Shown piece after piece: positions 35,292 to 45,800 of a DNA stretch of 64,000 nucleotides (its first letter is position 1; the number at the start of each line of letters is the position of its first letter). The DNA is from Antedon mediterranea (lineage: Eukaryota; Echinodermata; Crinoidea; Comatulida; Antedonidae): positions 9,674,001-9,738,000 of the forward strand of contig NC_092679.1 of the NCBI RefSeq assembly GCF_964355755.1. The letters run 5' to 3'. Position numbers and translations under genes: made by a program. The notes beneath the pieces are model-generated. The model was not told the DNA's origin and ran no database searches. It was given only the letters and a program-made list of their open reading frames with translations.

Positions 35292-36570
35292 TTAAAAAAT
35301 TAATTTATCCACCTCTTTTATTACTTTTTCTGGTACTAGCAAAATGCAGGAATTGTATATAATTTTTGAGAGCGCTAATGTTTTTACAATAGTAATTCTT
35401 CCAAAAAAAGTGAGGTGTCTTTTCTCCCATGTTTTTAGGGTATTTTCTAATGCGTCTATTTTTTCTTTCCAGTTCTTTTGATAACAATATTCCTTATCAT
35501 GTCCAACATAGATACCTAATATCCGAATTGGTGTGGATGTCCAAGAAATGTTACCATGTGTGTCCTTGCAGTCTCTTAAACTGCCAAGCCAAAAAGCATT
35601 TGTTTTATTCTTATTTAATTTTAATCTAGAAACCTCTCCAAACTTTTCAATAATACTTATGCTGTTATCTATACTATTTATATCCTTTAGAAAAAGCACA
35701 GTGTCATCTGCTAGCTGTGCAATCTTAATATCTTTAAATATACCATTGCCTGCAGGAACAATCAGGCCTTTGACCATATCACATGCTCTTATTTTTGTAG
35801 CTAGGACTTCAGCTACTAAAATAAACAATAGAGCAGACAAGGGACATCCTTGTCTAATACCTTGGTGCATTGCAAAACTTTCTGATTGCCAACCATTATT
35901 TGTGAATATACAATTTGTATTGTTATACAGTGCTTTTACCCAGTTCACAAATGAAATACCAAAATTGAATTTATTTAAGGCTTCTATTAAAAATGATCTA
36001 TTGACACTGTCAAATGCTTTTTGGAAATCTAAACTTATAAGTATACCTTCAAGCTGTTCATTTTCCATGTAAGTAATTATGTCCTCTATTAGTCTTATAT
36101 TGTCACCACCAAAGCGACCTTTTACATACCCTTTTTGGTCATTGTTTATTATATACTTTGCAACTCGATGTAATCTTGTTGTAAGAACAAAAGAAGCTAT
36201 TTTGTAGTCAATATTGAGTAAAGTGATAGGGCGCCAGTTATTTAAATCTTTGTGATCACCTTTTTTGTAAATAAGGTTGATTATTCCCCTTCTTTGTGAC
36301 ACAGACATTTCTTGTGTGGCAAAACCATAATTTAGTGCATCACAAACAAGGTCACAGATAAGGTACCAGAAGAGTTGATAAAACTCAACTGTTAAACCGT
36401 CACTGCCTGGAGCTTTATTTTTTTTCATTTTCTTTATTGCTTGCTCACATTCGAAGAGAGAGAGATGACCCTCACACATCTCTTGTTCTGCCTCTGTGAG
36501 TTTAGTTAAATTAACATGAGATAGGTACTTATCAATTGATTTGTAAGGAACATCTTGTTTTGCATATATT
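35292..36570 (-). pseudogene. LINE ORF2, reverse transcriptase part
   Basis: Open from the frame break near 36566-36574 to the TAA at 35292. RT motifs in order, numbered from Met at 36479: NKAPGSDGLTVEFY (21-34), NWRPITLLN (81-89), ISLDFQKAFDSVN with the first catalytic aspartate D151, GIRQGCPLSALLF (207-219), and QLADDTVLFL with the catalytic ADD at 257-259. It copies the LINE RNA at the nicked target. The wording of these motifs is typical of the Tx1/L1 group rather than CR1 or RTE. All core RT residues are present; the copy is broken only at its two ends. Confidence 0.93.
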
Positions 36571-36574
36571 TTTT

Positions 36575-37828
36575 GAAGAAATTAACCTCTTCCTTCAATA
36601 TCTCTGTGGAATTTGATATAATGGATCCGTCCTGTTTTTTTAATTTTTTAATATGTTTTTTATTACTATTATTTTTCTCTAAACCAAGAAAGTATTTAGT
36701 GTTTCGTTCGCCATCTTCTATCCACTTTACTCTTGACCTAATTTGAGCGCCTTTAGCTTCCAATAGGTAAATTTGCTCAAGTTCATTCTTTTTTTGATCT
36801 AATTCTGTTTCATACTGGATATTATTATCAGTATTATCCTTTTTCATAATTGAATCATTAATGATAGCAATTTCCTGTTGAAGTATTTCTTTTCTTTTGC
36901 ATTTATTTTTATTTTTCATTTTCCCATATTTTATGGAGAATTCCTTTATTTTTACTTTAATCTTTTCCCATTTATCCTTTGGGTTAAGTTCTTCTAATCT
37001 AGCTCTTTCTATTATGTTTTTGATGTTGTTTATATAATCTTCATTATCTAAGTGAGAATTGTTCATTTTCCATAATCCTGGGCCTCTTTCTTCATTAGTT
37101 AAACTTATTTTTAAGGATATGGCTTGGTGATCAGACATGATTGACGGCCTGATATCACATGTGTTAACATATTCACATAAGTCGTTAGATATAAAAAAAT
37201 AGTCCAACCTTCTGTACGTTTGGGTGGATTTCCTTCGCCATGTGAATTGACATGTATCCGGGTTATTTTTTCTCCAGATGTCATTAAGATTCAGATTTTT
37301 CATAAAATGTGTTATTGTAAAAACAGAATTATCTACTCTATCGACACTACCTTTTTGGTCAAATTTTCTGTCTAGAGCACAATTCATGTCCCCACCTATA
37401 ATTATTTTATCATTTTTGCTTTCTTTGAAGTCAATAATTGTTTTATGTAAAGTCCTGAAGTAAGAACATCGATCTTTTACATAATTTGGGGCATATGAAT
37501 TAACAAGAATGAAATAGTTGTCATCTATTTCAACTCTTAGAAGTAAAAATCTACCATTAATATCTTTGTATTGTTTTGTTACCCTGTGTTGAATTTTACT
37601 AGCAATAAATGTGGATGTTCCTCTACTGTGTGATGAGCCAAAGCAGTGGTAGGAATCACCTTGCCATATATCATTCAGTGACTGGGTTTTATCATTTGTC
37701 AAATGTGATTCTTGAATGAAGATGATATCTGCTTTGTTGTCTTTGACCCATTTAAAAATACTAATTTGTTTTTGTTTTTCTCTAAATCCTCTAACATTTA
37801 ATGATAAAAGGTGTATGTTTGGTGTCAT
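36575..37828 (-). pseudogene. LINE ORF2, apurinic-type endonuclease part
   Basis: Starts at ATG 37828 and stays open to a frame break near 36566-36574 (this frame itself stops at 36506). It is an AP-endonuclease fold with N11 (LLSLNVRGF), E40 (IIFIQESHL), Y112 (VNSYAP), D147 and N149 (IIGGDMN), and the final SDH at 232-234. These are the metal-binding and catalytic residues that nick the target before reverse transcription. A lysine-rich linker follows to EEVNFFKK, where the frame changes. The change fits loss of one A/T base in an AT-rich tract. ORF2 begins 120 bp after the ORF1 stop, normal for a two-ORF LINE. Confidence 0.92.
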
Positions 37829-37948
37829 ATGATTATTAAATATAAAAACATTTTATAAACTTTATAATTTATCTTAAATAAAAAAACTAAATTGTAATAA
37901 TAAACATTTGAAGTCATATTGCACAGTATGATACAGTAGTTCTGCAAC
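37829..37948 (-). other. LINE inter-ORF spacer
   Basis: 120 bp of AT-rich sequence between the ORF1 stop and the ORF2 start. No motif is recognised. Confidence 0.6.
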
Positions 37949-39183
37949 TTACTTCCTTGTAACCCTTTTCCTTAGGTTGATTTTTTTTTTGGTTTTCTGT
38001 GGTGGATTTTCTGGTGATGTTTCCTTTAAATCTTTTTCAGTTCTACTTTCATCAGTGGTAGCCCCTTTCCTTTCATTGTTACTTTTTGAGTTTTGAGTGG
38101 AAGAAACAAAAAAATCTGTTACCTTCTTCTGTTCTTTGCTTTCACTTGCTTCACTAACGGTCTTTTCCTCACTGTCCAAAATTATTATATCTTTATCTTT
38201 TACATGTTCTTGTTCTTCATCAGATTCACTTCCGCTGCTGTCATCTGCAGTATCTTGTGAGCTGAACACTTCATCAATATCTACTTCTGTGTCTGAATTT
38301 GGGTTTGCATTATCATGTGATTTATCTTTATCTGTTATCTTTAAGTCTTTATCTGTTATTTGTTTTGGTATTGGAGTGTGCACAAATGATTCCCACATAC
38401 GGTTAATATATGCCCCTGTTGATCCCATTGAGTTGGCTGATATTTGCTGTTGGCCTATTTCATTGTTGCAAGTGCTCATAGTATGACCTTCTTGGTGACA
38501 TTTAAAGCATACTCTATTAGCCTTACATTGATAAGCTTCGTGTCCATTTTTCAAGCATTTGTTACATTTGATCTCTTGTCCTTCGTGAAACACACGAGCT
38601 TTGAAACCATTTAGAACGATTTGCCTAGGTATGGGGGATGACATTTTTTCAACAAAGACAGCCCTATCACCATTAAGCCAACTTGTCAGTTGTCCGTTGA
38701 CTCTGATATTTTGCCTCATTATATCACTTACTGGTTTGCAACCCAATGCTTTTAACCGGTTTGCTATCTCGGAGTCCGCTACAGACAACGGAATATCTTT
38801 AATGAGGATTCTCGTACTGTCCGTTTTGTTATATGCAAGATATGGATTAATGTCGAACACTGTGACATTACAATTTCTTATGTTAATACCGTTCGTTATT
38901 AGTTGCACTCTGTCTTTCCTATCATTGACATAGATTCTCCAGAGATTCCGGATTTTCTGAACACCTACGATGTGATCGGCGGGTATAATTTTTGTTAATG
39001 TAATGCATAGATCTTCATCTCTAAAGAACGATTTATCGGTTGGAATTTGGTCTGCTTTTAAAACACCGGCTTCACACCTCCTTGTTGTTGCGTTGTTTGC
39101 ATACCGGCTTTGTTTACTCGGTTGCTCGTAGCCCCCGCTGACTCTGTAGAAGCGGCGGGAGATTTCGGTTGATATGTAGCCAT
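37949..39183 (-). pseudogene. LINE ORF1, CCHC nucleic-acid-binding protein (frame-shifted)
   Basis: A likely start is ATG at 39183 (MATYQPKSPAAS...), but that frame stops after about 40 codons at a T-run (39060-39063, A on plus). The downstream frame is open from VLKADQIPTDKSFF to the stop at 37949; its first Met is at 38908. Restoring one base in the run would join the frames. The product has a region resembling an RNA-recognition fold (RILIKDIPLSVADSEI...), then two CCHC knuckles: CNKCLKNGHEAYQC and CFKCHQEGHTMSTC. An acidic, serine-rich tail and a basic end (KKKINLRKRVTRK) follow. RRM-like plus CCHC is typical of Tx1-group ORF1, which coats element RNA. Confidence 0.85.
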
Positions 39184-39395
39184 TAAGCTACGTTGGATTT
39201 TACACGTTAAACTTGAGTATATTATCGTAATATACCAAACGACAAACTTCTTTTTGTTCAGAATCCTTATGTAAATCAGGATTACTTACTTAATTCTCGT
39301 TTTACAGTGAAATATGGTGTAAAAATAACTATTTTACTCAGAGCTTAGTTTGGCCTGTCACCTTGGTTTCCTGACCAGAGCGCCCTCTTATCTTA
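39184..39395 (-). other. LINE 5' UTR
   Basis: Noncoding sequence before ORF1, ending at the inversion joint near 39395. On the coding strand the outermost part reads about AAGAGGGCGCTCTGG. This looks like the natural 5' end because the next plus-strand bases (ttgtaaacatttaaag) belong to the 3' UTR. Confidence 0.65.
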
Positions 39396-40272
39396 TTGTA
39401 AACATTTAAAGATAAAAAAAATCAATGTTAAAGGATGAGGAAAATATAATGTTAACAGTAAAAAGTTAGTAAGTAATTAGTATAACAGAGAATATGCATT
39501 GTTTAAATGAAAATATGTTTGCATAGATAAATCCAAAGAAAAATAAAATGGGACAAACCCATGGGATGGATTTATTAAACATAAACGTATTATAATTGTA
39601 TGAAATAAATATGCATGTAGATGAAAAAAAAAAAACAAAAACAACTATGTAAGAAAAAATAAGCTTTGTTAATGAAAATGTGTTATAGATAATATGTATA
39701 AAAAGAGGAAACTATGTAATCAATGTGGTTAAATGATAATGTATGTATAAACAAAATAATATATGGAAATAGTTTTTTTTTTTTAAAGAAAATAAGTAAA
39801 AAAAAAAAAAGTGGAATGAATCCACATAAGAGAAGAAAGTAAAAAAGTTAAATGAAAATTTAAGAAGTTATAGATGCAAAAAAGGATCTGCTGGTTTTGT
39901 AAACATTAAAGAACAAAAATATTAATATTAATGTTAAAGGATGAGAACAATATTATGTTAACAGTAAACATGTAGTAAGTAATGAGTATAACAGAGAATA
40001 TGCATTGTTAAATGAAAATGTGGTAGATGAAAAAATCAAAAACAACTATGTAAGAAAAAAAATAAGCTTGTTAATGAAAATGTGTTACAGATAATATGTT
40101 TAATCAATGTGATAATATGTAAACAAATGAATAAATAAGTATATGTATACAGATGATTAAACAAACATTGTAAATATAATGATATGTATAGTGTATAGTG
40201 AAAAATATATGTAAAGAGAACAGTGGTTTGGAAATAAAAGTGGGATGAACCCACATAAGATAAAAAAAAAAA
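39396..40272 (+). other. LINE 3' UTR, distal portion with poly-A (non-inverted segment)
   Basis: Plus-oriented 3' end of the LINE. It consists of about two copies of a ~500-bp unit: aaacattaaag...aatgttaaaggatgag...ggatga near 39400 and again near 39905, and tataacagagaatatgcattg in both. Three short hairpins recur (39548-39562, 39811-39825, 40240-40254). The last is followed by cataagat and a 13-A tail that abuts the target duplication. No ORF. Confidence 0.85.
40240..40254 (+). promoter_or_regulatory. 3'-terminal hairpin of the LINE
   Basis: GTGGG-ATGAA-CCCAC is a perfect 5-bp stem with a 5-base loop, 7 bp before the poly-A tail. Relatives at 39811-39825 (GTGGA-ATGAA-TCCAC) and 39548-39562 (ATGGG-ACAAA-CCCAT) keep the pairing through compensating changes. 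It is a candidate recognition structure for the element's own reverse transcriptase. Confidence 0.55.
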
Positions 40273-40287
40273 AACAGTGCGTTTATC
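40273..40287. repeat. LINE target-site duplication, right copy
   Basis: AACAGTGCGTTTATC after the poly-A tail; matches 33576-33590. Confidence 0.92.
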
Positions 40288-41268
40288 GTTTTGCTTAAAA
40301 ATATGCAAGCTTGATAAATGTTTGTTTTTACAATGTTTACATGTTATAGCATTAGAGCACTGGTATGCTAGATGTTCATTAGTCATACCACATCCGTAAC
40401 ATAACTTGTGTTCACACAGATACTGCTTTCGATCACGTCTTGTCAGCTTATTAAAACCTTCGCAGTCATCTATATGATGGTCCTTAGTGCAATACGTACA
40501 GAGCACGTTCACTTTGGTGGCAAATGATTGAGATGTTTGTCGGCGTTGATGCTTCTTCTCTGGTTCATCGATCCGTGGTACTGTTGGTTGTTGAATAAAC
40601 ATTGGTATATTGGCTTCATCAGCCCTTGCTCTGACAAAACCTGTAAATATTTCAAAACTTGGAAAAGAGTCAACATTAGCATACGATTGTACAATATTTC
40701 GCCACTTATTTTCTATGAAATAAGGTACCTTCTTTATTAGTTTAAGGTTCTCTTGAGGGTAATCTAAAACTCCCAAATCCGGAATCTTTTGTTTAGCTAC
40801 CACGATTTCGTTAAGAAAATCTGAAAATACTCTAAGACCAGGTGCATCTCTTGGTTGGATCTTTGGCCAACTTTCTAACTTGTACAAAAACGCCTTAGAA
40901 ATAACAGCATTGTTACCATATCTATTTTTAAGTTCACTACGTGCACGATAATAACCTTCTTCCGACTGTAGTAACATATAGTTACTTATCATGGCTAGCG
41001 GCTCTCCTGACAGATGTTGACTTAGTAAGTTCAACTTTTCATTCACTGATACGGCTTTAGATTCAATTAAAGAGGTAAATGCACATTCCCACATGGGGTA
41101 TTTTAAAGGGTTTCCATCAAACCTTTCCACCCTTACTGTTGGTAATCGTAATGAATCTATTAACTCTTTCATAACCGGTGCTTGTGGCTGACTAAACTGT
41201 GGCTGATTAAACTGTGGCTGATTAAACAGTGAAGGTTGCACAAATGGTGACGAAATTGGAAAGTTTTG
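40273..41268 (-). pseudogene. gag: BEL gag, C-terminal part (DUF1759-like, zinc knuckles)
   Basis: In the same frame as the upstream gag part but separated from it by a TAA at 41269-41271; interrupted at the other end by the LINE. After a Q/P-rich stretch (NQPQFNQPQ) comes LRLPTVRVERFDGNPLKYPMW, then the helical region RYGNNAVISKAFLYKLESWPKI, characteristic of the DUF1759 capsid region of BEL/Pao. Cys/His knuckles follow: CTYCTKDHHIDDC, CYGCGMTNEHLAYQC and CKHCKNKHLSSLH. These package element RNA. Beyond KQNDKRT the reading runs into LINE poly-T and is not gag. Confidence 0.9.
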
Positions 41269-42297
41269 TTATGAGACTGGCGTCGTGGCTTGACATGCAA
41301 CACGCTGTGGTGGTAACGTAGTAGCAAGTGATGGTGCAATCTGAAAGTTCATATTTTGTGATGAAACTGGAATCAAGAATTGAGACTCCACACGCTGTGG
41401 TGGTAATGAAGTAACAAGTGAATAAGGAGTAAACGATGATGGAACTGTAATGTGTTGAGATGGAGTAAACGATATTGTGGATGTTACTCTAACTGGCACA
41501 AATGTCGACGGAAGCAACAAAGATGACGTTGCCCGAACAGGCATAGAGTTAGTATTCTTAGTCATTGTAGGTACCGGTATTTGAGCAAAAACACACGTCG
41601 GTACAGGAATTGTCATAGCTTCAGGTGCGGTAATTATTGGCAATGATATAGTAGGAACTGTCATATATGAAGTAGATGCAATCGACGACGTAACAACCCC
41701 AGGTATTGGCGCATACTGCCCAAATGAAGATACCGTTGTTGGCCGTTTATACGTATTGTAATGTTGTGTTGCAAACGTAGCATCAACTGAATTACGTTCA
41801 ACGTTCTTCTCGGGAATGTTATCAACATATTGTTGAATATCATCTGTAGATTGTGTAGGTAATTCGTCTAAGTACTCCATAAATGAGGTAACGGATTTAG
41901 AATCTAATTGTTTTACCTTACTTAGAACGGCGTCCACCTTGGCAAGTTCCTTTTCCTGCTGAAGTTTCATTAATTTTGTTTCATTATCAAGGTGCAAATG
42001 TTTCAACCGCATTTCTTCTTCCGCAAATTCCAGCTCCACTTTAACGGACACCTTTTGTTCTTCCAAGTTCAATAATTTCTCCTTTATGTCAAATCTTGAA
42101 CTTCTAGCAGAAGAACGAGTTCGCATTGACCGCGTAGATTTGCTGGCTGCACTTGTTCCAAATGAACGAGATGAATTTCTAGATGAATCCCGATTTTCCT
42201 GTGCCAACTCCTTCCTGTATTGGTTTCCTTTTTCAGTTTGAGCGGGCACCTTCCTCAAATTGTATCCACCTAAACCAAACTTCGAATCGTCTTCCAT
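41269..42297 (-). pseudogene. gag: BEL gag, N-terminal part
   Basis: ATG at 42297 (MEDDSKFGLGGYNLRK) is preferred to an upstream in-frame TTG. It has an S/R-rich basic stretch (NSSRSFGTSAASKSTRSMRTRS) followed by a charged coiled-coil-like segment (LEEQKVSVKVELEFAEEEMRLKHL), then a low-complexity T/P/S region with near-repeats of PPQRV...PVS. The frame stops at TAA 41269-41271. In the preceding near-repeat the equivalent codon is TCA (PVSSQNMNF), so a single C-to-A change explains the stop. The downstream gag part is in the same frame. Confidence 0.85.
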
Positions 42298-42546
42298 TCC
42301 GCAACACAGAAACAATTGGGTTAACAAATTCGATTAGTTTCCGCAACGCAGATAACAATGGCGGCCTCCGCAACACAGAGACAACCTAGATCACCAAATT
42401 ATTTTGTAACAATTAGCAATCAATTATTATACAGTCCTGATCAGTTTCTGCAACTCAAAAACTCAAAAAACAATGGCGGACTTCGCAATCAACTACAGTG
42501 GCTTCAATGACTTATAGGTACTTCCTATAACGGCACAATTTATTAT
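42298..42546 (-). other. BEL leader between 5' LTR and gag
   Basis: About 250 bp with short internal near-repeats (caatggcgg twice, gcaacacag/gcaacgcag). A tRNA primer-binding site is expected next to 42546, but I did not recognise one in ATAATAAATTGTGCCG. Confidence 0.55.
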
Positions 42547-42811
42547 TGTAATAAAGCGACACTTTATTAATAACTCGTACACGAAGGCTTAATTTTTATG
42601 CAGGGTTTATTCCTTCAATAACGTATGATACTACAATACATATCCTGGAAACACTGATAATAAATTGTAAGGCCTCGCACATAACACCGCCTTCGACCAC
42701 AATGTCCCTTTCAATGCCGTTTTACGTGATTGGCATTATACTGTAGTGTACAAGCATAATTTGCATATAAGTGTACAAATACCACAACAATAGAGGGCGC
42801 ACACTTTAACA
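42547..42811 (-). repeat. BEL 5' LTR
   Basis: 265 bp, identical as read to 28993-29257, ending CACTTTAACA next to the target duplication GTGTT (42812-42816). Confidence 0.93.
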
Positions 42812-45800
42812 GTGTTTTTGTGTTAACAAGTTTTTCGAAAAGCTCAAAATGGTCTAAAACGTTTTTAAACACGATATTAAGCTATTTTGTGCTCTTTGAT
42901 GTTTTTTTGTGAAAAGTTTTAGCGAAATGCTCAAAATGGTCTAAAACGATTTCTAATGTGATTTTAAGCACTTTGATGTTTTTATGTTAACTAGTTTTTT
43001 CGAAAATCACAAAATGGTCTAAAACGTCTCCAAATGTGATTTGAAGCTATTCTAAGCACTTTGGTGTTTTTATGTTAACAGTTTTTTCGAAAATCATAAA
43101 ATGGTCTAAAACGTTTCCAAATGCGATTTGAAGCTATTCTGTACACTTTGATGTTTTTATGGTAACAAGTCTTTTAGAAAATCACAAAATGGTCTAAAAC
43201 ATCTCCAAATGCGATTTAAAGCTATTTTAAGCACTTTTGTGTTTTTGTGTAACCAAGTTTTTTCGAAAATCACAAAAGGGTCTAAAATGTCTCTAAATGC
43301 GATTTGAAGCTACTCTAAGCACTTTGGTGTTTTTATGTTAACAAATTTTTTCGAAAATCAATAAATGGTCTAAAATGTCTCCAAATGCGATTTGAAGCTA
43401 TTCTGTACACTTTGCTGTTTTGTGTGAAAAATGTTTGTCGAAATCCTCAAAATGGTCAAAAACGTTTTTAAATACGATATTAAGCTATTTTGTGCTCTTT
43501 GATGTTTTTGTGTGAAAAGTTTTATCGAAATACTCAAAATGGTCTAAAACGGTTTCTAATGTGATTTTAAGCACTTTGATGTTTTTGTGTAACCAAGTTT
43601 TTTCGAAAATCACAAAATGGTCTAAAATGTCTCCAAATGCGATTTGAAGCTTTTCTGTACACTTTGGTGTTTTTATGTTAACAAGTTTTTTCGAAAATCA
43701 CAAAATGGTCTAAAACGTCTCCAAATGCGATTTGAAGCTATTCTGTACACTTTGATGTTTTTATGTTAACAAGTTTTTTAGAAAATCACAAAATGGTCTA
43801 AAATGTCTCGAAATGCGATTTGAAGCTATTCTAAGCACTTTGGTGTTTTTATGTTAACAAGTTTTTTCGAAAATCACAAAATGGTCTAGAACATCTCCAA
43901 AAGCGATTTGAAGCTATTTTAGGCACTTTGGTGCTTTTGTGTAACCAAGTTTTTTCGAAAATCACGAAATGGTCTAAAACGTCTCCAAATGCGATTTGAA
44001 GCTATTCTAAGCACTTTGGTGTTTTTACGTTAACAAGTTTTTTCGAAAATCACAAAATGGTCTAAAACGTCTCCAAATGCGATTTGAAGCTATTCTAAGC
44101 ACTTTGGTGTTTTTATGTTAACAAGTTTTTTTGAAAATCACAAAATGGTCTAAAACGTCTCCAAATGCGATTTGAAGCTATTTAAAGCACTTTGGTGTTT
44201 TTGTGTTAACAAGTTTTTTCGAAAATCACAAAAGGGTCTAAAATGTCTAAACATGCGATTTGAAGCTATTCTAAGCACTTTTGTGTTTTTATGTTAACAA
44301 GTTTTTTCGAAAATCACAAAATGGTCTAAAACGTTTCCAAATGCGATTTGAAGCTATTCTGTACACTTTGATGTTTTGTGTGAAAATTTTCTGTCGAAAT
44401 GCTCAAAATGGTCAAAAACGTTTTTAAATACGATATTAAGCTACTTTGTGCTCTTTGATGTTTTTTGTGAAATGTTTTATCGAAATGCTCAAAATGGTCT
44501 AAAACGGTTTCTAATGTGATTTCAAGCACTTTGATGTTTTTGTGTAACCAAGTTTTTCGAAAATCACAAAATTGTCTAAAACGTCTCCAAATGCGATTTG
44601 AAGCTTTTCTGTACACTTTGATGTTTTTATGTTAACAAGTTTTTCGAAAATCAAAAAATGGTCTAAAACGTCTCCAAATGCGATTTTAAGCTATTCTAAG
44701 CACTTTGGTGTTTTTATGTTAACAAGTTTTTTTGAAAATCACAAAATGGTCTAAAACGTCTCTAAATGCGATTTGAAGCTTTTCTGTACACTTTGATGTT
44801 TTTATGTTAACAACTTTTTTCGAAAATCACAAAATGGTCTAAAATGTCTCCAAATGCGATTTGAAGCTATTCTAAGCACTTTGGTGTTTTTATGGAAACA
44901 ATTTTTTTCGAAAATCACAAAATGGTCTAAAACGTCTCCAATAGCGATTTGAAGCTTTTCTGTACACTTTGGTGTTTTTATGTTAACAAGTTTTTTCGAA
45001 AATCACAAAATGGTCTAAAACGTCTCCAAATGCGATTTGAAGCTATTTTAAGCACTTTGGTGTTTTTATGTTAACAAGTTTTTTCGAAAATCACAAAATG
45101 GTCTAAAACGTCTCCAAATGCGATTTGAAGCTATTCTAAGCACTTTGGTGTTTTTATGTTAACAAGTTTTTTCGAAAATCACAAAACGGTCTAAAACGTC
45201 TCCAAATGCGATTTGAAGCTATTCTGTACACTTTGATGTTTTTATGTTAACAAGTTTTTTCAAAAATCACAAAATGGTCTAAAACGTTTCCAAATGCGAT
45301 TTGAAGCTATTCTGTACACTTTGATGTTTTGTGTGAAAATTTTCTGTCGAAATGCTCAAAATGGTCAAAAACGTTTTTAAATACGATATTAAGCTACTTT
45401 GTGCTCTTTGATGTTTTTTGTGAAATGTTTTATCGAAATGCTCAAAATGGTCTAAAACGGTTTCTAATGTGATTTCAAGCACTTTGATGTTTTTGTGTAA
45501 CCAAGTTTTTCGAAAATCACAAAATTGTCTAAAACGTCTCCAAATGCGATTTGAAGCTTTTCTGTACACTTTGATGTTTTTATGTTAACAAGTTTTTCGA
45601 AAATCACAAAATGGTCTAAAACGTCTCCAAATGCGATTTTAAGCTATTCTAAGCACTTTGGTGTTTTTATGTTAACAAGTTTTTTTGAAAATCACAAAAT
45701 GGTCTAAAACGTCTCTAAATGCGATTTGAAGCTTTTCTGTACACTTTGATGTTTTTATGTTAACAACTTTTTTCGAAAATCACAAAATGGTCTAAAATGT

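Larger units (their letters stand above)
33591..40272 (+). mobile_element. Tx1/L1-type LINE, twin-primed insertion
   Basis: A 6,682-bp non-LTR element inside BEL, flanked by a 15-bp duplication. ORF1 and ORF2 lie on the minus strand, yet the poly-A tail (40262-40274) is on the plus strand at the right edge. The left part (33591 to about 39395) is therefore inverted relative to the 3' part (about 39396-40272). The inverted part ends at its left edge in 3' UTR sequence (gcaaaaaaggat...ctgttgg on the coding strand). The plus-oriented part begins with tgtaaacatttaaag. In a neighbouring repeat unit (about 39880-39910) these same two motifs are contiguous, so the two pieces are consecutive parts of one RNA. 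Both 5' and 3' regions are present, so the copy is close to full length. The orientation given is that of the poly-A tail. Confidence 0.9.
28993..42811 (-). mobile_element. BEL/Pao LTR retrotransposon carrying a nested LINE
   Basis: A 13.8-kb insertion, of which about 7.1 kb is the BEL element and the rest a LINE plus its target duplication. Both ends are 265-bp LTRs (TG...CA) with no visible difference, flanked by the 5-bp duplication GTGTT. Minus-strand order is 5' LTR (right), leader, gag, protease, RT/RNase H, integrase, DUF5641-like end, polypurine tract, 3' LTR (left). That is the standard BEL/Pao order. There is no env-like ORF. Identical LTRs argue for a recent insertion. However, gag has a nonsense codon, the protease has lost its active-site turn, and the LINE splits the gene, so this copy cannot be autonomous as assembled. 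Confidence 0.95.

Noticed and set aside
40036-40272. C-terminal extension of the BEL gag ORF
   Set aside because: The reading past KQNDKRT is LINE poly-A and 3' UTR read in reverse, not gag.
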